DNA of 64,000 bases, taken from positions 1,054,001 to 1,118,000 of the forward strand of contig NZ_CP020737.1 in the NCBI RefSeq assembly GCF_002097715.1. Reading direction: 5' to 3'. Within the stretch, counting starts at the first letter, position 1, and each line of letters opens with the position of its first letter. Source of the DNA: Burkholderia ubonensis subsp. mesacidophila (GTDB lineage: Bacteria; Pseudomonadota; Gammaproteobacteria; Burkholderiales; Burkholderiaceae). Positions 10,939 to 19,721 of this stretch are shown here, one piece after another. The notes beneath the pieces were generated by a model. It worked only from the letters and a program-made list of their open reading frames with translations. It ran no database searches and had not been told where the DNA came from. A program made the position numbers and the translations under genes.

Positions 10939-11441
10939 TGATTTGTCTCCACACCGGATGAGGGGAAGCGAACCTGTTGCTGGCCCTGGCGTGGCGCGTG
11001 GCTTCTGCGCTGACGCCGGACGGGCTTGATACCCTTTGTCTCAAAATTCAATTGCAGTGTAAGGAGCGGCTCCGCGCGGGGAGGTGGATACTTTAAGCAA
11101 TACTGTATTTTGAATTTGGCAATGATGGGTGGGTGGCTCGGAAGCCCTGTCCATCAAGGGTTTGCTGCGTCGCGGCGAGAATGAGGTGTGACGCGGCAGC
11201 GCAGTCGGGCGTTGCGCTCCCGCGACAGCCGGCTATCCGGAGACGCCTAATGCGCGAGCGTCATTATTGTCGCTTCGGCAATAGAGGTTTGTGCGGAGCA
11301 TGGATAATGAAAGGATGTTATGTCGCTATACTGCGATCTCTGCTTTCCGAAGCAGACTTTTTCGTTGACGGAAAAGATCTCCAAACCTTTGTCGGCGCGA
11401 CCTTCCAGTCGCGCTTTTTTTTTGTCCGTCGGTTTCGCTTC
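10939..11441. other. Intergenic region upstream of the porin gene
   Basis: About 500 nt between the porin and a small leftward gene. The AT-rich part near 11041-11125 probably carries the porin promoter, but I could not pick convincing -35/-10 boxes. No coding signal was recognised in the rest. Confidence 0.5.
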
Positions 11442-11708
11442 CTATTGTTCGTACCAGCGGCGCCTGCGCCTGCCGGGCGGCGGCGCGTCCTTGGTTTCGG
11501 CCGGCGGCGGCGTGTACGTCCAGTCTTCCATCACGTAATGACGTGCATCGAGCGGCGACGCCAGCAGGTTCTGCCAGTGGTCGCCATGCCAGGTCGTATC
11601 GAATTCGACGTCGCAAGGCTGTTCACGTGCAGGGTCGGCGAGGGCGCGGGACTTCCGGCGGACGCGGCCGAGCCGGCTCGCGAAGCGCTTGATTTCGTCC
11701 AGCCACAT
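11442..11708 (-). CDS. Hypothetical small basic protein
   Basis: An 88-residue protein of unknown function beginning MWLDEIKRFASRL and ending in a proline- and arginine-rich tail (PPPGRRRRRWYEQ). The centre has an acidic and aromatic stretch (CDVEFDTTWHGDHWQNLL). A second ATG lies 12 nt upstream, but GGAGAAAG sits at ideal spacing before the ATG at 11708, so the shorter form is chosen. There is no signal peptide or membrane segment. It faces away from cspA. Codon use resembles neighbours, so I regard it as real, but nothing indicates a role. Confidence 0.6.
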   Translation of the reverse strand: MWLDEIKRFASRLGRVRRKSRALADPAREQPCDVEFDTTWHGDHWQNLLASPLDARHYVMEDWTYTPPPAETKDAPPPGRRRRRWYEQ

Positions 11709-12104
11709 GACTTTCTCCATCGCGTCGATGTGGCTTCAGCATCGCAACGTCGTTCGTAGTTCGCAACCCGTAGAAATACCGAGCATTTTACCGATGCGAT
11801 TCGACCCCGGTAGGTTTTCCCCGGCGTGGATTATCGGTGAATCGCGCCTGGTAACAATGACATGGTTTAGTGCGAAATCCATTTACAGAAGCGGATCAGG
11901 TACCGATTCCAGTGGCAATAGCGTTATTTTTATAAAGCGTTCGATAAAAATCCACTTGACGCACCTGGATTTTCCAATTTATAAAGTCAGCACTCCGTCC
12001 TCGGGGCGGCGTATGTGGCTGAAATCAGATGCGACGCTTCGGGATTTCGGGAAACGGCTATAAAAAAATAGCTATTTTGATCAAATCGAGTGGGGAACGA
12101 AGGT
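11709..12104. other. cspA leader and divergent promoter region
   Basis: An unusually AT-rich stretch for this genome. The last ~115 nt form the cold-shock gene's leader, including the palindrome AAAATAGCTATTTT near 12068-12081 just before the ribosome-binding site. Long AT-rich leaders are typical of csp genes and act in temperature control in E. coli; that role is inferred here. Confidence 0.55.
11956..11985 (+). promoter_or_regulatory. Probable cspA promoter
   Basis: TTGACG (11956-11961) and TATAAA (11980-11985) are spaced 18 bp and are near-consensus sigma-70 boxes. They predict a start near 11992 and a leader of about 113 nt. Confidence 0.6.
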
Positions 12105-12308
12105 ATGGATACCGGTATCGTGAAATGGTTTAACGATGCTAAAGGTTTCGGTTTTATCACGTCAGACAATGGCGGTGAGGATCTGTTTGCGCACTTTTCC
12201 GAAATCAAGATGGATGGCTTCAAAACGCTGAAGGAAAATCAGCGTGTTTCCTTCGACGTGAAAGTCGGGCCGAAAGGCAAGCAGGCTGCGAATATCCAGG
12301 CGATCTGA
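12105..12308 (+). CDS. cspA: Cold-shock protein, CspA family
   Basis: A 67-residue single cold-shock domain that binds single-stranded RNA and DNA and melts RNA secondary structure. RNP1 (KGFGFI, residues 13-18) and RNP2 (DLFAHF, residues 26-31) are intact. [10 protein letters not shown] is the usual start; an in-frame upstream ATG would add five residues and is not favoured. A strong promoter and AT-rich leader precede it and a clear terminator follows, so it is a single-gene transcript. Which csp paralogue it is cannot be told from the sequence alone. Confidence 0.96.
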   Translation: MDTGIVKWFNDAKGFGFITSDNGGEDLFAHFSEIKMDGFKTLKENQRVSFDVKVGPKGKQAANIQAI

Positions 12309-12334
12309 CGCGCCACGCATTGCCGATCACGTCC

Positions 12335-12360
12335 GAGCCCCCGCTTCGTCGGGGGCTTTT
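12335..12360 (+). terminator. cspA terminator
   Basis: A GCCCCCG/CGGGGGC stem with loop CTTCGT is followed by TTTT, 27 nt after the cspA stop. Confidence 0.88.
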
Positions 12361-12451
12361 GCATTAAGGCGCGCAATCATCATGGGTTCACGCTGGCCGC
12401 GGACAGGCCTGCCGGTGCATACTCACGGAAGCGTCGCTTTCCTGTTCATTC

Positions 12452-13579
12452 ATGTCCGATTCCCGTTCGACCGATCCCGCCTGCGAGCAACCGCTCGTCT
12501 TCGTCGACCTCGAAACCACCGGCGGCTCGTCTGCCGAGCACCGCATCACCGAAATCGGCGTGGTCGAAATCGGCCCGCTTGGCGTGTCGACGTGGACGTC
12601 GCTCGTCAATCCCGGGCAGCCGATTCCTCCGTTCATTCAGCAACTGACCGGCATTTCGGATGCGATGGTGCGCGATGCGCCGTCGTTCGCATCGCTCGCG
12701 CCGGCGCTGTTCGAGCGGCTCGACGGCAAGCTGTTCGTCGCCCACAACGCCAGCTTCGACCGGGGTTTCCTCCGCGCCGAGTTCGAGCGCACCGGGTTGG
12801 CATTCAATCCCGACGTTCTGTGCACCGTGCGCTTGTCGCGCGCGCTGTTCCCGCGCGAATCGCGGCACGGGCTCGACGCGCTGATCCAGCGGCACGGCCT
12901 CGTGCCGTCCGCGCGGCACCGGGCGCTCGCGGATGCCGACCTGCTATGGCAGTTCTGGCGCCAGTTGCACGAGACCGTGCCGCTCGAGCGGCTACGCGAC
13001 CAGATCACCCGCACGACACGCCATTTCCGCCTGGCGGGCGGGCTGACCGAGGCATGGCTCGACACCGCGCCGGCAGGATGCGGCGCCTATGCGCTGTTCG
13101 GCGAAGCGGACGAACCGCTTTATGTCGGGCGCAGCGTGCGGGTGCGGCAACGGCTGCGTGCGCTGCTGACCGGCGAGCGGCGCTCGTCGAAGGAACTGCG
13201 GCTCGCCCAGCATGTGCGGCGCGTCGAGTGGCGGGAGACCGGTAACGAACTCGGCTCGATGCTCGTCGAAGCGCAGTGGATTGCGCGGTTGCGTCCGGCA
13301 TTCAATCGTCGTCCGGCAGATGCAGCGCGCGCGGGCGCGGCGGCGCCGTGGCCGTTCGACGGCGCGGTCGTGTTCGAGGCGCAAGGCGAGCGCCTGCTAT
13401 TCCACGTGATCGACGGCTGGCGCTACCTCGGCGCGGCGGAGACGCTCGACGCGGCCGCGCGGCTGGCCGTCGACGAAACGGCCGGGACGTTCGAGCCCTC
13501 TACTTATCGGCTGCTGCAGACGCACCTCGCACGCGGCCTGCAACTGATTCCGCTGGCCGCGCTCGCGGCCGCGGGTTAG
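12452..13579 (+). CDS. DnaQ-like 3'-5' exonuclease fused to a GIY-YIG nuclease domain
   Basis: A 375-residue two-domain nuclease. Residues 14-180 form a DEDDh exonuclease: D19 and E21 in FVDLETTG, D103 in HNASFD, and the H156-D161 pair in HRALADAD. Residues ~208-310 form a GIY-YIG domain (GAY at 211-213, YVGRS at 224-228, a later Glu in the LVEAQWI helix, then FNRRP), as in UvrC and Cho. Similar fusions occur in proteobacteria and actinobacteria and are usually annotated as DNA polymerase III epsilon-like or UvrC-like. A repair role is inferred. The C-terminal ~65 residues match nothing I know. It starts 92 nt after the cspA terminator and is probably its own unit. Confidence 0.88.
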   Translation: MSDSRSTDPACEQPLVFVDLETTGGSSAEHRITEIGVVEIGPLGVSTWTSLVNPGQPIPPFIQQLTGISDAMVRDAPSFASLAPALFERLDGKLFVAHNASFDRGFLRAEFERTGLAFNPDVLCTVRLSRALFPRESRHGLDALIQRHGLVPSARHRALADADLLWQFWRQLHETVPLERLRDQITRTTRHFRLAGGLTEAWLDTAPAGCGAYALFGEADEPLYVGRSVRVRQRLRALLTGERRSSKELRLAQHVRRVEWRETGNELGSMLVEAQWIARLRPAFNRRPADAARAGAAAPWPFDGAVVFEAQGERLLFHVIDGWRYLGAAETLDAAARLAVDETAGTFEPSTYRLLQTHLARGLQLIPLAALAAAG

Positions 13580-13616
13580 GGCGCGGCGCGCCGATCACCG
13601 GCCCCGGCCTGACGCG

Positions 13617-14210
13617 TCAGCCGATCGCGCTTGCGCCGCCCGCTGCGCACACATGAGACAGCGCAGTGTTGAGCGCATGTGCATGGTTCGCGTCGTAGCG
13701 CGTCAGCGTCTTCCAGTTGGCGATGCTGCGCGCGAGCCGCATCTGGCAGTCAGGCGCGGCTCGCAGCGGCTCGACCTGTGCGAGCCCGGTCAACATCGCT
13801 TGCGTGAGCCGGTCGAGTTTCGGGCGTGTGCTGGTCGCGAGATCGGGCGGCGTGCTTTCAGGCGGCCTGGTTGCCCGCCATGTGGCGAACAGCGCGTTCT
13901 GCACGTCCTTGCTGGCCGCGATCTGATCCTCGAAGAACCGCCGGGCGAACGCCGGATCGATGCCGGCCTGTGTCGCGCGCTTTTCGACAGACGCGAGCAG
14001 CGCCGCTTCGCGCGGACGATCCTCGATCGGCTTGCCGTTCGCCCACTTCCAGCGCGCGACCGGCTCGGCGAGCGCGAGGCGCTGCGAGGCAAGCGCGACG
14101 AGATTGGTCAGCGCCGTATCGTCGCCGTCGGCGGCGGCGATGCGTGGCGAGGAGAAGAGGGCGAGGCCGAGCGCTGCTGCGGCGAGGCCGGCGCGAATTG
14201 CATGCTTCAT
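13617..14210 (-). CDS. Secreted (periplasmic) chorismate mutase, AroQ-gamma type
   Basis: A 197-residue exported chorismate mutase. A signal peptide (about residues 1-26, ending near IAAADG) precedes the all-helical AroQ domain. The active-site signature is RLALAEPVARWKWANGKPIED, with the usual EDQI helix about 50 residues later, and a C-terminal extension carries a Cys pair typical of the gamma subclass. It converts chorismate to prephenate outside the cytoplasm; the physiological reason is unsettled in the family. It is unrelated to the biosynthetic PheA encoded later in this window. It converges with the exonuclease gene. Confidence 0.9.
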   Translation of the reverse strand: MKHAIRAGLAAAALGLALFSSPRIAAADGDDTALTNLVALASQRLALAEPVARWKWANGKPIEDRPREAALLASVEKRATQAGIDPAFARRFFEDQIAASKDVQNALFATWRATRPPESTPPDLATSTRPKLDRLTQAMLTGLAQVEPLRAAPDCQMRLARSIANWKTLTRYDANHAHALNTALSHVCAAGGASAIG

Positions 14211-14299
14211 CGGGATGAGCGGGAACCGGGCGAGCCGGAAGTGGAAAAACAGAAGAATAGACGAAGACAGTCGCGCGGCGTGGCGACGCGACAGAGGAA

Positions 14300-14578
14300 T
14301 CAGCGGACGAACTGATCCGGCACCGTCAGGTCGTTGCGACCCGGGCGCGATGCGTACGGCTGCGGCAACGCAGCGATGAACCGCACGATGTCGGCTTGCG
14401 GCACGTGGCGGTTACAGAGCGGAACGCCCGTTCACTTCGGCGAGTACAGCTTGTGCTGCTCGTCGAAGAACGCCCGCACGTGCTCGGGCAGCTCGGCGAG
14501 GAATTCCACGCCAACGGGTTCCGGGTCCGGGCTCATCACTTGCTCCGGCGGCGGCATGCGGATCGGCTTTTCGTCCAT
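14300..14578 (-). pseudogene. Small unknown gene interrupted by an in-frame TGA
   Basis: The frame from ATG at 14578 encodes 48 residues (MDEKPIRMPPPEQVMSPDPE ...) and stops at TGA (14432-14434). The same frame then stays open for 43 more codons, up to TGA at 14300-14302. This second part has strongly biased G/C third positions and a plausible protein character (VPLCNRHVPQADIVRFI). A TGG to TGA change would explain this as a recent nonsense mutation. The first 48 residues could also be a real small protein. Selenocysteine was considered and is not supported. Function unknown; there is no signal peptide or membrane helix. Confidence 0.5.
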
Positions 14579-14776
14579 GATCGTTTCTCCAACGGGTTCA
14601 ATAATTATCAGCCTCGTGCACAGATTTATGCCAGCAACGAATCGTTAGATTTTGTCTCTGTTGTATTCGCGGCACATGTGTTTACCCCCGCGCTGCGATA
14701 CCCGCCGTTACCGTCTGCGGAATCGGCAACGGCCAGGCTGCTTGCTATACTTGCGCGCACTTTTCCCTGGACCGCG

Positions 14777-15166
14777 ATGAAACGAACGACGCGATGGATC
14801 GGCCTCGTCTGGCTGGCGCTGGTACTGAACGTACTGTCGCCCGTCGTCGGCTACGCGCGCATGGCGTCGAACGGGTCGGGGGACCTCACGCTCGAACTGT
14901 GCAGCGCGGCAGGCGCCCGCCAGGTCGTGCTCGCGCAATCGGGCGGCGATCGCAACGCGTCGTCGTTCGATCATGCGGGCGTGCCGCATTGCGTGTACTG
15001 CCCGGGTTTTGCCGCCAACGTCGCGCTCGGCGCAAGCCTGCCCGCGCTGCCCGGCTTCGTGCGGGCGTTCGCGGTTCGCACGCCGGCCGCGTCTCTTCCC
15101 GTCGTCACGCGCAGGGGCATCCGTCTCGCCCAGCCGCGTGCTCCGCCTGAAATCGTCCCGATCTGA
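14777..15166 (+). CDS. DUF2946 family protein
   Basis: A 129-residue small exported or membrane-anchored protein. A hydrophobic N-terminal helix (residues 8-27) is followed by the family's HxxxxHCVYC segment (H66, H71, C72, C75), a likely metal or redox site. DUF2946 proteins are repeatedly found next to copper-related TonB receptors and periplasmic copper proteins. A possible -10 (TATACT, 14746-14751) lies just upstream. It is first in a run of four rightward genes ending at 19380. The gap to the receptor gene (118 nt) contains an 11-bp GC-rich hairpin (CGCGCCGCGCC/GGCGCGGCGCG), perhaps an intercistronic attenuator. A link to metals is inferred. Confidence 0.8.
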   Translation: MKRTTRWIGLVWLALVLNVLSPVVGYARMASNGSGDLTLELCSAAGARQVVLAQSGGDRNASSFDHAGVPHCVYCPGFAANVALGASLPALPGFVRAFAVRTPAASLPVVTRRGIRLAQPRAPPEIVPI

Positions 15167-15284
15167 TTCCGCGCGCGCCTGACGGCGCGCTCCGCACGCG
15201 GCGCCGGCCGCGCGCCGCGCCGTTTCGGGCGCGGCGCGTGGCCGGCGTCCGGCGGCGTTCGATCACGTTTTCAGGAAACCATTC

Positions 15285-17654
15285 ATGTCATTCACCGTTG
15301 CCGCGCGGCCGTCGCGCGGCCGGGTCGCGCTTGCCTGCGCGGCCGCTTTTGCATGGCCTGCCGCCTACGCGGCGCAGCCGGACGGCGAGCGCGTCGACCC
15401 GATCCAGGCGCAGGCCCCGGAGGCAAGCCGCGCCGCCGTGCCGGCGCATGCAGCAACCCGGCCCGCGACAGTCGCGGCCGCGGCCGGCGACACGCTCACC
15501 GCCGTCAGCGTGACCGCGCAGCGGCAGCCCGTCGACCCCGATACGCCGGCCGTCGTCGAATCGATCACGCGCGACCGGATCGACGCGCACACCAACGTCA
15601 ACACCGAGGACGCGCTGAAGTACGCGCCCAACCTGATGGTGCGCAAGCGCTACATCGGCGACCGCAACGCGGTGTTCGCCGGCCGCGACTTCAACGAACT
15701 GCAGAGCGCGCGCGGGCTCGTCTATGCCGACGGCTTGCTGCTGTCGAACCTGCTCGGTTCGAGCTATGCGTACCCGCCGCGCTGGTCGCTGATCCCGCCC
15801 GACGACATCGCGCGGGTCGACGTGCTCTACGGCCCCTTTTCCGCGCTGTATCCGGGCAACGCGATCGGCTCGACCGTGCTGCTCACGACCCGTCGGCCGG
15901 AGCGGCTCGAGGCGTCGCTGTCGACGCAGTTCTTCACGCAGCGCTACCGCGACGGCTACGGGTTCGCCGACAGCTTCGGCGGCAACCACCAGACCGCGCG
16001 GATCGCGAACCGCGTCGGCCGCTTCTGGTTCGCGCTGTCGCTCGACCGCCTCGAAAACAACGGGCAGCCGATGCAGTATGCGAGCCCGAGCGCGAGCTAC
16101 AACCCGAAGCTTGGCCGCGCGGTGCCGGTCACCGGAGCCGCGACCGACGTCGGGCCGAACGGCAAGCCGCGCACGATCGTCGGCGCGCAGTCGATCGAGC
16201 GCACCGAGCAGATCAACGGGTCGGTGCGGATGGGCTACGCGTTCACCGATCACGTCGACGCGACGCTCACGCTCGGCCACTGGGAGAACCATTACCGGCA
16301 GCACGGCGAGACCTTCCTGCGCGACGCGGCGGGCAACCCCGTGTACGGCGGCAACGTGTCGATCGGCGGGCAGAACATGACTGTTGCGCCGAGCGCGTTC
16401 GCGCCGCAGCGCGGCGACCAGGAGAACTGGCTGTACGCGCTCGGGCTGAACGCGCGGCTCGATTCCGGCTGGCGGCTGTCGGGCGTCGTGTCCGCGTACG
16501 ACGTGTCGCGCGACGTGCTGCGCGCGGCGTCGACCGCGCAGGGCGGCCCGGGCACGCTGTTCCAGGGCGACGGCACCGGCTGGCGCACGCTCGACCTGAA
16601 GGCGGAAGCGCCGGAAGTGAAGGGGCATACCTTCACGTTCGGCTATCACTACGACAACTATTTCCTGCGCAACGTCACCTACAACACGGCCGACTGGCAG
16701 GCCGGGCCGACCACGTCGCTCGCGAGCGTCTATCGCGGCGACACGCGCACGCAGGCGCTGTTCGCGCAGGACGCGTGGCGCTTCGCGCCGGGCTGGCTCG
16801 CGACGCTCGGCCTGCGCTACGAGCGCTGGGACGCATACGGCGGCGCGCTCGGCAACGCAAGCGGCACGTTCGGCTACGCGGATCGCAGCGCGAATGCGCT
16901 GTCGCCGAAGGTCGCGCTGCAGTGGGATGCGACGGACGCCTGGCGCTTCCGCCTGTCGTTCGCGACCGGTACGCGCTTCCCGACGGTCGGCGAGATGTTC
17001 CAGGGCTCGATCTCGAACAATGCGATCGTCAACAACAACCCGAACCTGCGGCCGGAGAAGGCGATCGACTGGGACTTCACGGCCGAGCGCGACGTCGGCG
17101 TCGGCGTCGTGCGCGCGAGCGTGTTCCAGAGCGATCTGCGCGATTCGATCTACAGCCAGACGACGGTGTCGGGCGCGTCGACGGTCACGAATATTTCCAA
17201 CGTCGATCGCGTTCGCGTGCGCGGCGTCGAACTGGCGTTCAGCGGCCAGAACGTCGGCCTGAAAGGGCTCGACCTCGATGCGAACGTGTCGGCGAGCAAT
17301 GCACAGATCCTGTCCGACGCGGCGAACCCCACGTACGTCGGCTCGCGGTTTCCGCGCATTCCGCGCATGCGCGCGAACCTGCTCGCGTCGTACCGCTTCG
17401 ACGAGCACTGGCTCGCGAGCGTCGGCGTCCGCTATTCGGGACGCCAGTTCAACACGCTCGACAACAGCGACGTGAATCCGGACGTCTACGGCGGCACCAG
17501 CTCGTTCACCGTCGTCGACCTGAAGGCGCGCTACCGCTTCGACCGGCACTGGGTCGCGTCGGTCGGCATCGACAACCTGACGGACCGCCGCTACTACGTG
17601 TTCCACCCATATCCGGGCCGTACTTTCTTTGGAGAACTGAAATGGTCGCTGTGA
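15285..17654 (+). CDS. TonB-dependent outer-membrane receptor
   Basis: A 789-residue receptor with a signal peptide (cleavage near AAYAAQ, about residue 29) and an Ala-rich linker. A TonB-box-like DTLTAVSVTA is followed by a plug domain starting near residue 85 (VVESITRDRIDAHTNVNTED) and a 22-stranded barrel ending in ELKWSL. The plug has the LYGPFSALYPGNAIGSTVLLTT segment found in this class. The substrate cannot be read directly. DUF2946 upstream and a Cys/His-bearing propeller downstream suggest a metal or metallophore, copper being the best guess. Its last codons overlap the start of the next gene, so translation is coupled. Confidence 0.92.
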   Translation: MSFTVAARPSRGRVALACAAAFAWPAAYAAQPDGERVDPIQAQAPEASRAAVPAHAATRPATVAAAAGDTLTAVSVTAQRQPVDPDTPAVVESITRDRIDAHTNVNTEDALKYAPNLMVRKRYIGDRNAVFAGRDFNELQSARGLVYADGLLLSNLLGSSYAYPPRWSLIPPDDIARVDVLYGPFSALYPGNAIGSTVLLTTRRPERLEASLSTQFFTQRYRDGYGFADSFGGNHQTARIANRVGRFWFALSLDRLENNGQPMQYASPSASYNPKLGRAVPVTGAATDVGPNGKPRTIVGAQSIERTEQINGSVRMGYAFTDHVDATLTLGHWENHYRQHGETFLRDAAGNPVYGGNVSIGGQNMTVAPSAFAPQRGDQENWLYALGLNARLDSGWRLSGVVSAYDVSRDVLRAASTAQGGPGTLFQGDGTGWRTLDLKAEAPEVKGHTFTFGYHYDNYFLRNVTYNTADWQAGPTTSLASVYRGDTRTQALFAQDAWRFAPGWLATLGLRYERWDAYGGALGNASGTFGYADRSANALSPKVALQWDATDAWRFRLSFATGTRFPTVGEMFQGSISNNAIVNNNPNLRPEKAIDWDFTAERDVGVGVVRASVFQSDLRDSIYSQTTVSGASTVTNISNVDRVRVRGVELAFSGQNVGLKGLDLDANVSASNAQILSDAANPTYVGSRFPRIPRMRANLLASYRFDEHWLASVGVRYSGRQFNTLDNSDVNPDVYGGTSSFTVVDLKARYRFDRHWVASVGIDNLTDRRYYVFHPYPGRTFFGELKWSL

Positions 17655-18901
17655 AATCGTTCGCGGCTGGCTGTGCGCTCTGGCTCGCGGCGCTGTCGGC
17701 CGCGGGCGCGCACGAGGCGGCGAAACCCGCTGATCCGCATGCCGCGCACATGGGCATGCAGGCCGCGCCCGCGCCGCAAAAGCAGCCGCTCGCGACGGGC
17801 GCCGCAATCGACGCGCGGCATCGGCTGTGGGTCGCGTGGGTGGAGGGCGAGCATGTGGTCGTCGCGCATTCCGACGACGCGGGCCGCACGCTGTCGGCGC
17901 CCGTCACCGTCAACGCGATGCCCGAGCCGGTTTATACAAGCGCGGAGAATCGCCCGAAGGTCGCGACGAGCCCGGACGGGCGCGCGATCTACGTGTCATG
18001 GTCGATGCCGCTCGATGCGCCGTACACGGGGATGGTGCGCTTCTCGCGCTCGCTCGATGGCGGCGCGACGTGGAGCGTGCCGATCACCGTGCACCGCGAC
18101 CGGCAGATGATCACGCACCGCTTCGACATGATGGCGGTCGACCCGTCGGGCCGGATCTATCTGGCGTGGATCGACAAGCGCGACCTGGGCGCGGCGAAGG
18201 CGGCCGGGCAGGCGTACGACGGCGCGGCCGTCTATTACGCGGTGTCGCGCGACGGCGGCGCGTCGTTCGAGCCCGAGCGCAAGGTCACCGATCACACGTG
18301 CGAATGCTGCCGGATCGCGATGGCGATCGATCCGGCCGGGCGTGTCGAGGCCGCGTGGCGCAACGTGTTCCCCGGGCAGATCCGCGATCACGCGCTCGCG
18401 GTGCTGCCTGCGTCGGCCGATGCACCGGTCGCGCCGTTGCGCGCGACGTTCTCGAACTGGCACGTCGAGGCGTGTCCCGACCACGGTCCGGCGCTCGCGA
18501 TCACGGCCGACGGCATGCGGCATCTCGCGTGGTTCGGCGTCGTCGACGGCCGTGCCGACGTGTTCTATTCGCGGATCGGTGCCGACGGGCGGCCGCTCGG
18601 CGCCGCCTGGGCGTTCGGCGCGAATCCGGCCGCGCCCGGCGAGCAGGCGTCGCATGCGGCGCTCGTCGCGCGCGGCGACGTCGTGTGGCTCGCGTGGAAG
18701 GCGTTCGACGGCGACACGATGCAGATCAAGCTGCGCCGCTCGGACGATCGCGGCGCGCACTGGTCGGACCCGCGCGTGATCGCATCGACGTCGGGCGCGA
18801 GCGATAACCCTCAACTGCTCGACGACGCGGGGCGCGTGTATCTGTCGTGGCGCACGCGCAACGACGGCTATCGCCTGATCGCAGTGGAGGGCGCGCAATG
18901 A
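17642..18901 (+). CDS. Exported sialidase-fold beta-propeller protein with a CECC motif
   Basis: A 419-residue exported protein with a signal peptide of about 23 residues, then a His/Met-rich stretch (H33, H36, M37, M39). A BNR/Asp-box propeller follows (SLDGGATWS at 138-146, SRDGGASFEPE, SDDRGAHWSD). Residues 220-223 are CECC, followed by R, and further His/Cys occur later (HVEACPDHG). No sialidase catalytic set (Arg triad, Tyr-Glu) was recognised, so an enzyme that cleaves sialic acid is unlikely. Metal binding or electron transfer is a better inference. The ATG overlaps the receptor stop by 13 nt; an in-frame GTG at 17651 is an alternative. The stop overlaps the next gene by 4 nt. Confidence 0.82.
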   Translation: MVAVKSFAAGCALWLAALSAAGAHEAAKPADPHAAHMGMQAAPAPQKQPLATGAAIDARHRLWVAWVEGEHVVVAHSDDAGRTLSAPVTVNAMPEPVYTSAENRPKVATSPDGRAIYVSWSMPLDAPYTGMVRFSRSLDGGATWSVPITVHRDRQMITHRFDMMAVDPSGRIYLAWIDKRDLGAAKAAGQAYDGAAVYYAVSRDGGASFEPERKVTDHTCECCRIAMAIDPAGRVEAAWRNVFPGQIRDHALAVLPASADAPVAPLRATFSNWHVEACPDHGPALAITADGMRHLAWFGVVDGRADVFYSRIGADGRPLGAAWAFGANPAAPGEQASHAALVARGDVVWLAWKAFDGDTMQIKLRRSDDRGAHWSDPRVIASTSGASDNPQLLDDAGRVYLSWRTRNDGYRLIAVEGAQ

Positions 18902-19380
18902 AGCGGCTGTTCGTGCTGTCGACCCTCGCGGTCTGTTGCATGTCGGCGCTCGCGGGCACGCTGCAGCCGCTGCGTGCCGCCGATGTCGGGCGGCTGTTCG
19001 ACACCGCGCGCGAGCGGCCGCTCGCGATCGAGATCTGGTCGCTCGACTGCGGCTACTGTCGCGAGAACGCGGCGCATCTCGTCGCGTGGCAGCGTCGTCA
19101 CCCGGAAGTGCGCGTCGCGATGATCGCGATGGACGCGTATGACGAGAACGGCGCGGCGATCGAGCAGGCGCTTGCGCAAATGAACCTGCCGCCGCACGTC
19201 GCGCAGTACGCGAACGCCGACGCGATGCCGGAACGCCTGCGCGCGGCGCTCGATGCAGGATGGCGCGGGGAACTGCCGCGCACCATGTGGATTGGCCGTG
19301 ATGGTATGCGCGATGCGCGCAGCGGGCTGTTGACGCCTGCCGTGCTCGACGGCTGGCTGCGCGGGACGCCGCGTCGTTGA
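18898..19380 (+). CDS. Thioredoxin-like exported protein (CGYC)
   Basis: A 160-residue protein with a signal peptide (about residues 1-19) and a thioredoxin fold whose active-site motif is C51-G-Y-C54 in SLDCGYCRENAA. A cis-Pro loop is near ELPRTMWIG. It probably reduces or shuffles disulfides in the periplasm, possibly the cysteines of the upstream CECC propeller or DUF2946 protein. Its ATG overlaps the upstream stop (ATGA), showing tight coupling. Substrate inferred from context only. Confidence 0.82.
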   Translation: MKRLFVLSTLAVCCMSALAGTLQPLRAADVGRLFDTARERPLAIEIWSLDCGYCRENAAHLVAWQRRHPEVRVAMIAMDAYDENGAAIEQALAQMNLPPHVAQYANADAMPERLRAALDAGWRGELPRTMWIGRDGMRDARSGLLTPAVLDGWLRGTPRR

Positions 19381-19466
19381 GACGGGCGGCGCGCGGCGTT
19401 CGTGCCGCGCGCCGGTGAAGCGCACGCGCGCCCGCAGGCGCGCGTGGAGGGGCGTCAAGCGGATCG

Positions 19467-19721
19467 TCAGGCCGCTCGCCTGAACAGCCGGATCACGAAC
19501 AGCAGGATGACCGCGCCGATCACCGCGATGATCACGGAGCCGATGAAGCCGCTGCCGACGCTGATGCCGAGCAGCCCCGCGAGCCATCCGCCGATGATCG
19601 CACCGACGATACCGACGATGATGTCGACGATGAGCCCGAAGCCGCCGCCCTTGACGAGCACGCCGGCGAGCCAGCCGGCGATCGCGCCGATGATGAGCCA
19701 CATAATGAAGCCATGAGCCAT
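19467..19721 (-). CDS. GlsB/YeaQ/YmgE family stress-response membrane protein
   Basis: An 84-residue integral membrane protein with three hydrophobic, glycine-rich helices (about residues 5-22, 27-50 and 57-78), the pattern of the transglycosylase-associated (YeaQ/YmgE) family. The starting MAHGFIMWLIIGAIAGWLAG is characteristic. Family members are induced by envelope or acid stress; their molecular role is not known. It stands alone, converging on the thioredoxin-like gene. Confidence 0.9.
   Translation of the reverse strand: MAHGFIMWLIIGAIAGWLAGVLVKGGGFGLIVDIIVGIVGAIIGGWLAGLLGISVGSGFIGSVIIAVIGAVILLFVIRLFRRAA

Noticed and set aside
11133..11759. A 208-codon plus-strand frame upstream of cspA
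   Set aside because: It overlaps the minus-strand small gene in antisense and has no family character.
14432..14434. Selenocysteine at the in-frame TGA
   Set aside because: The following bases form only a weak, poorly placed hairpin and no selenoprotein family was recognised. A nonsense mutation is simpler.
17642..18901. True sialidase
   Set aside because: Asp boxes are present, but no arginine triad or Tyr/Glu catalytic pair was recognised, and the cluster context points to metal handling.
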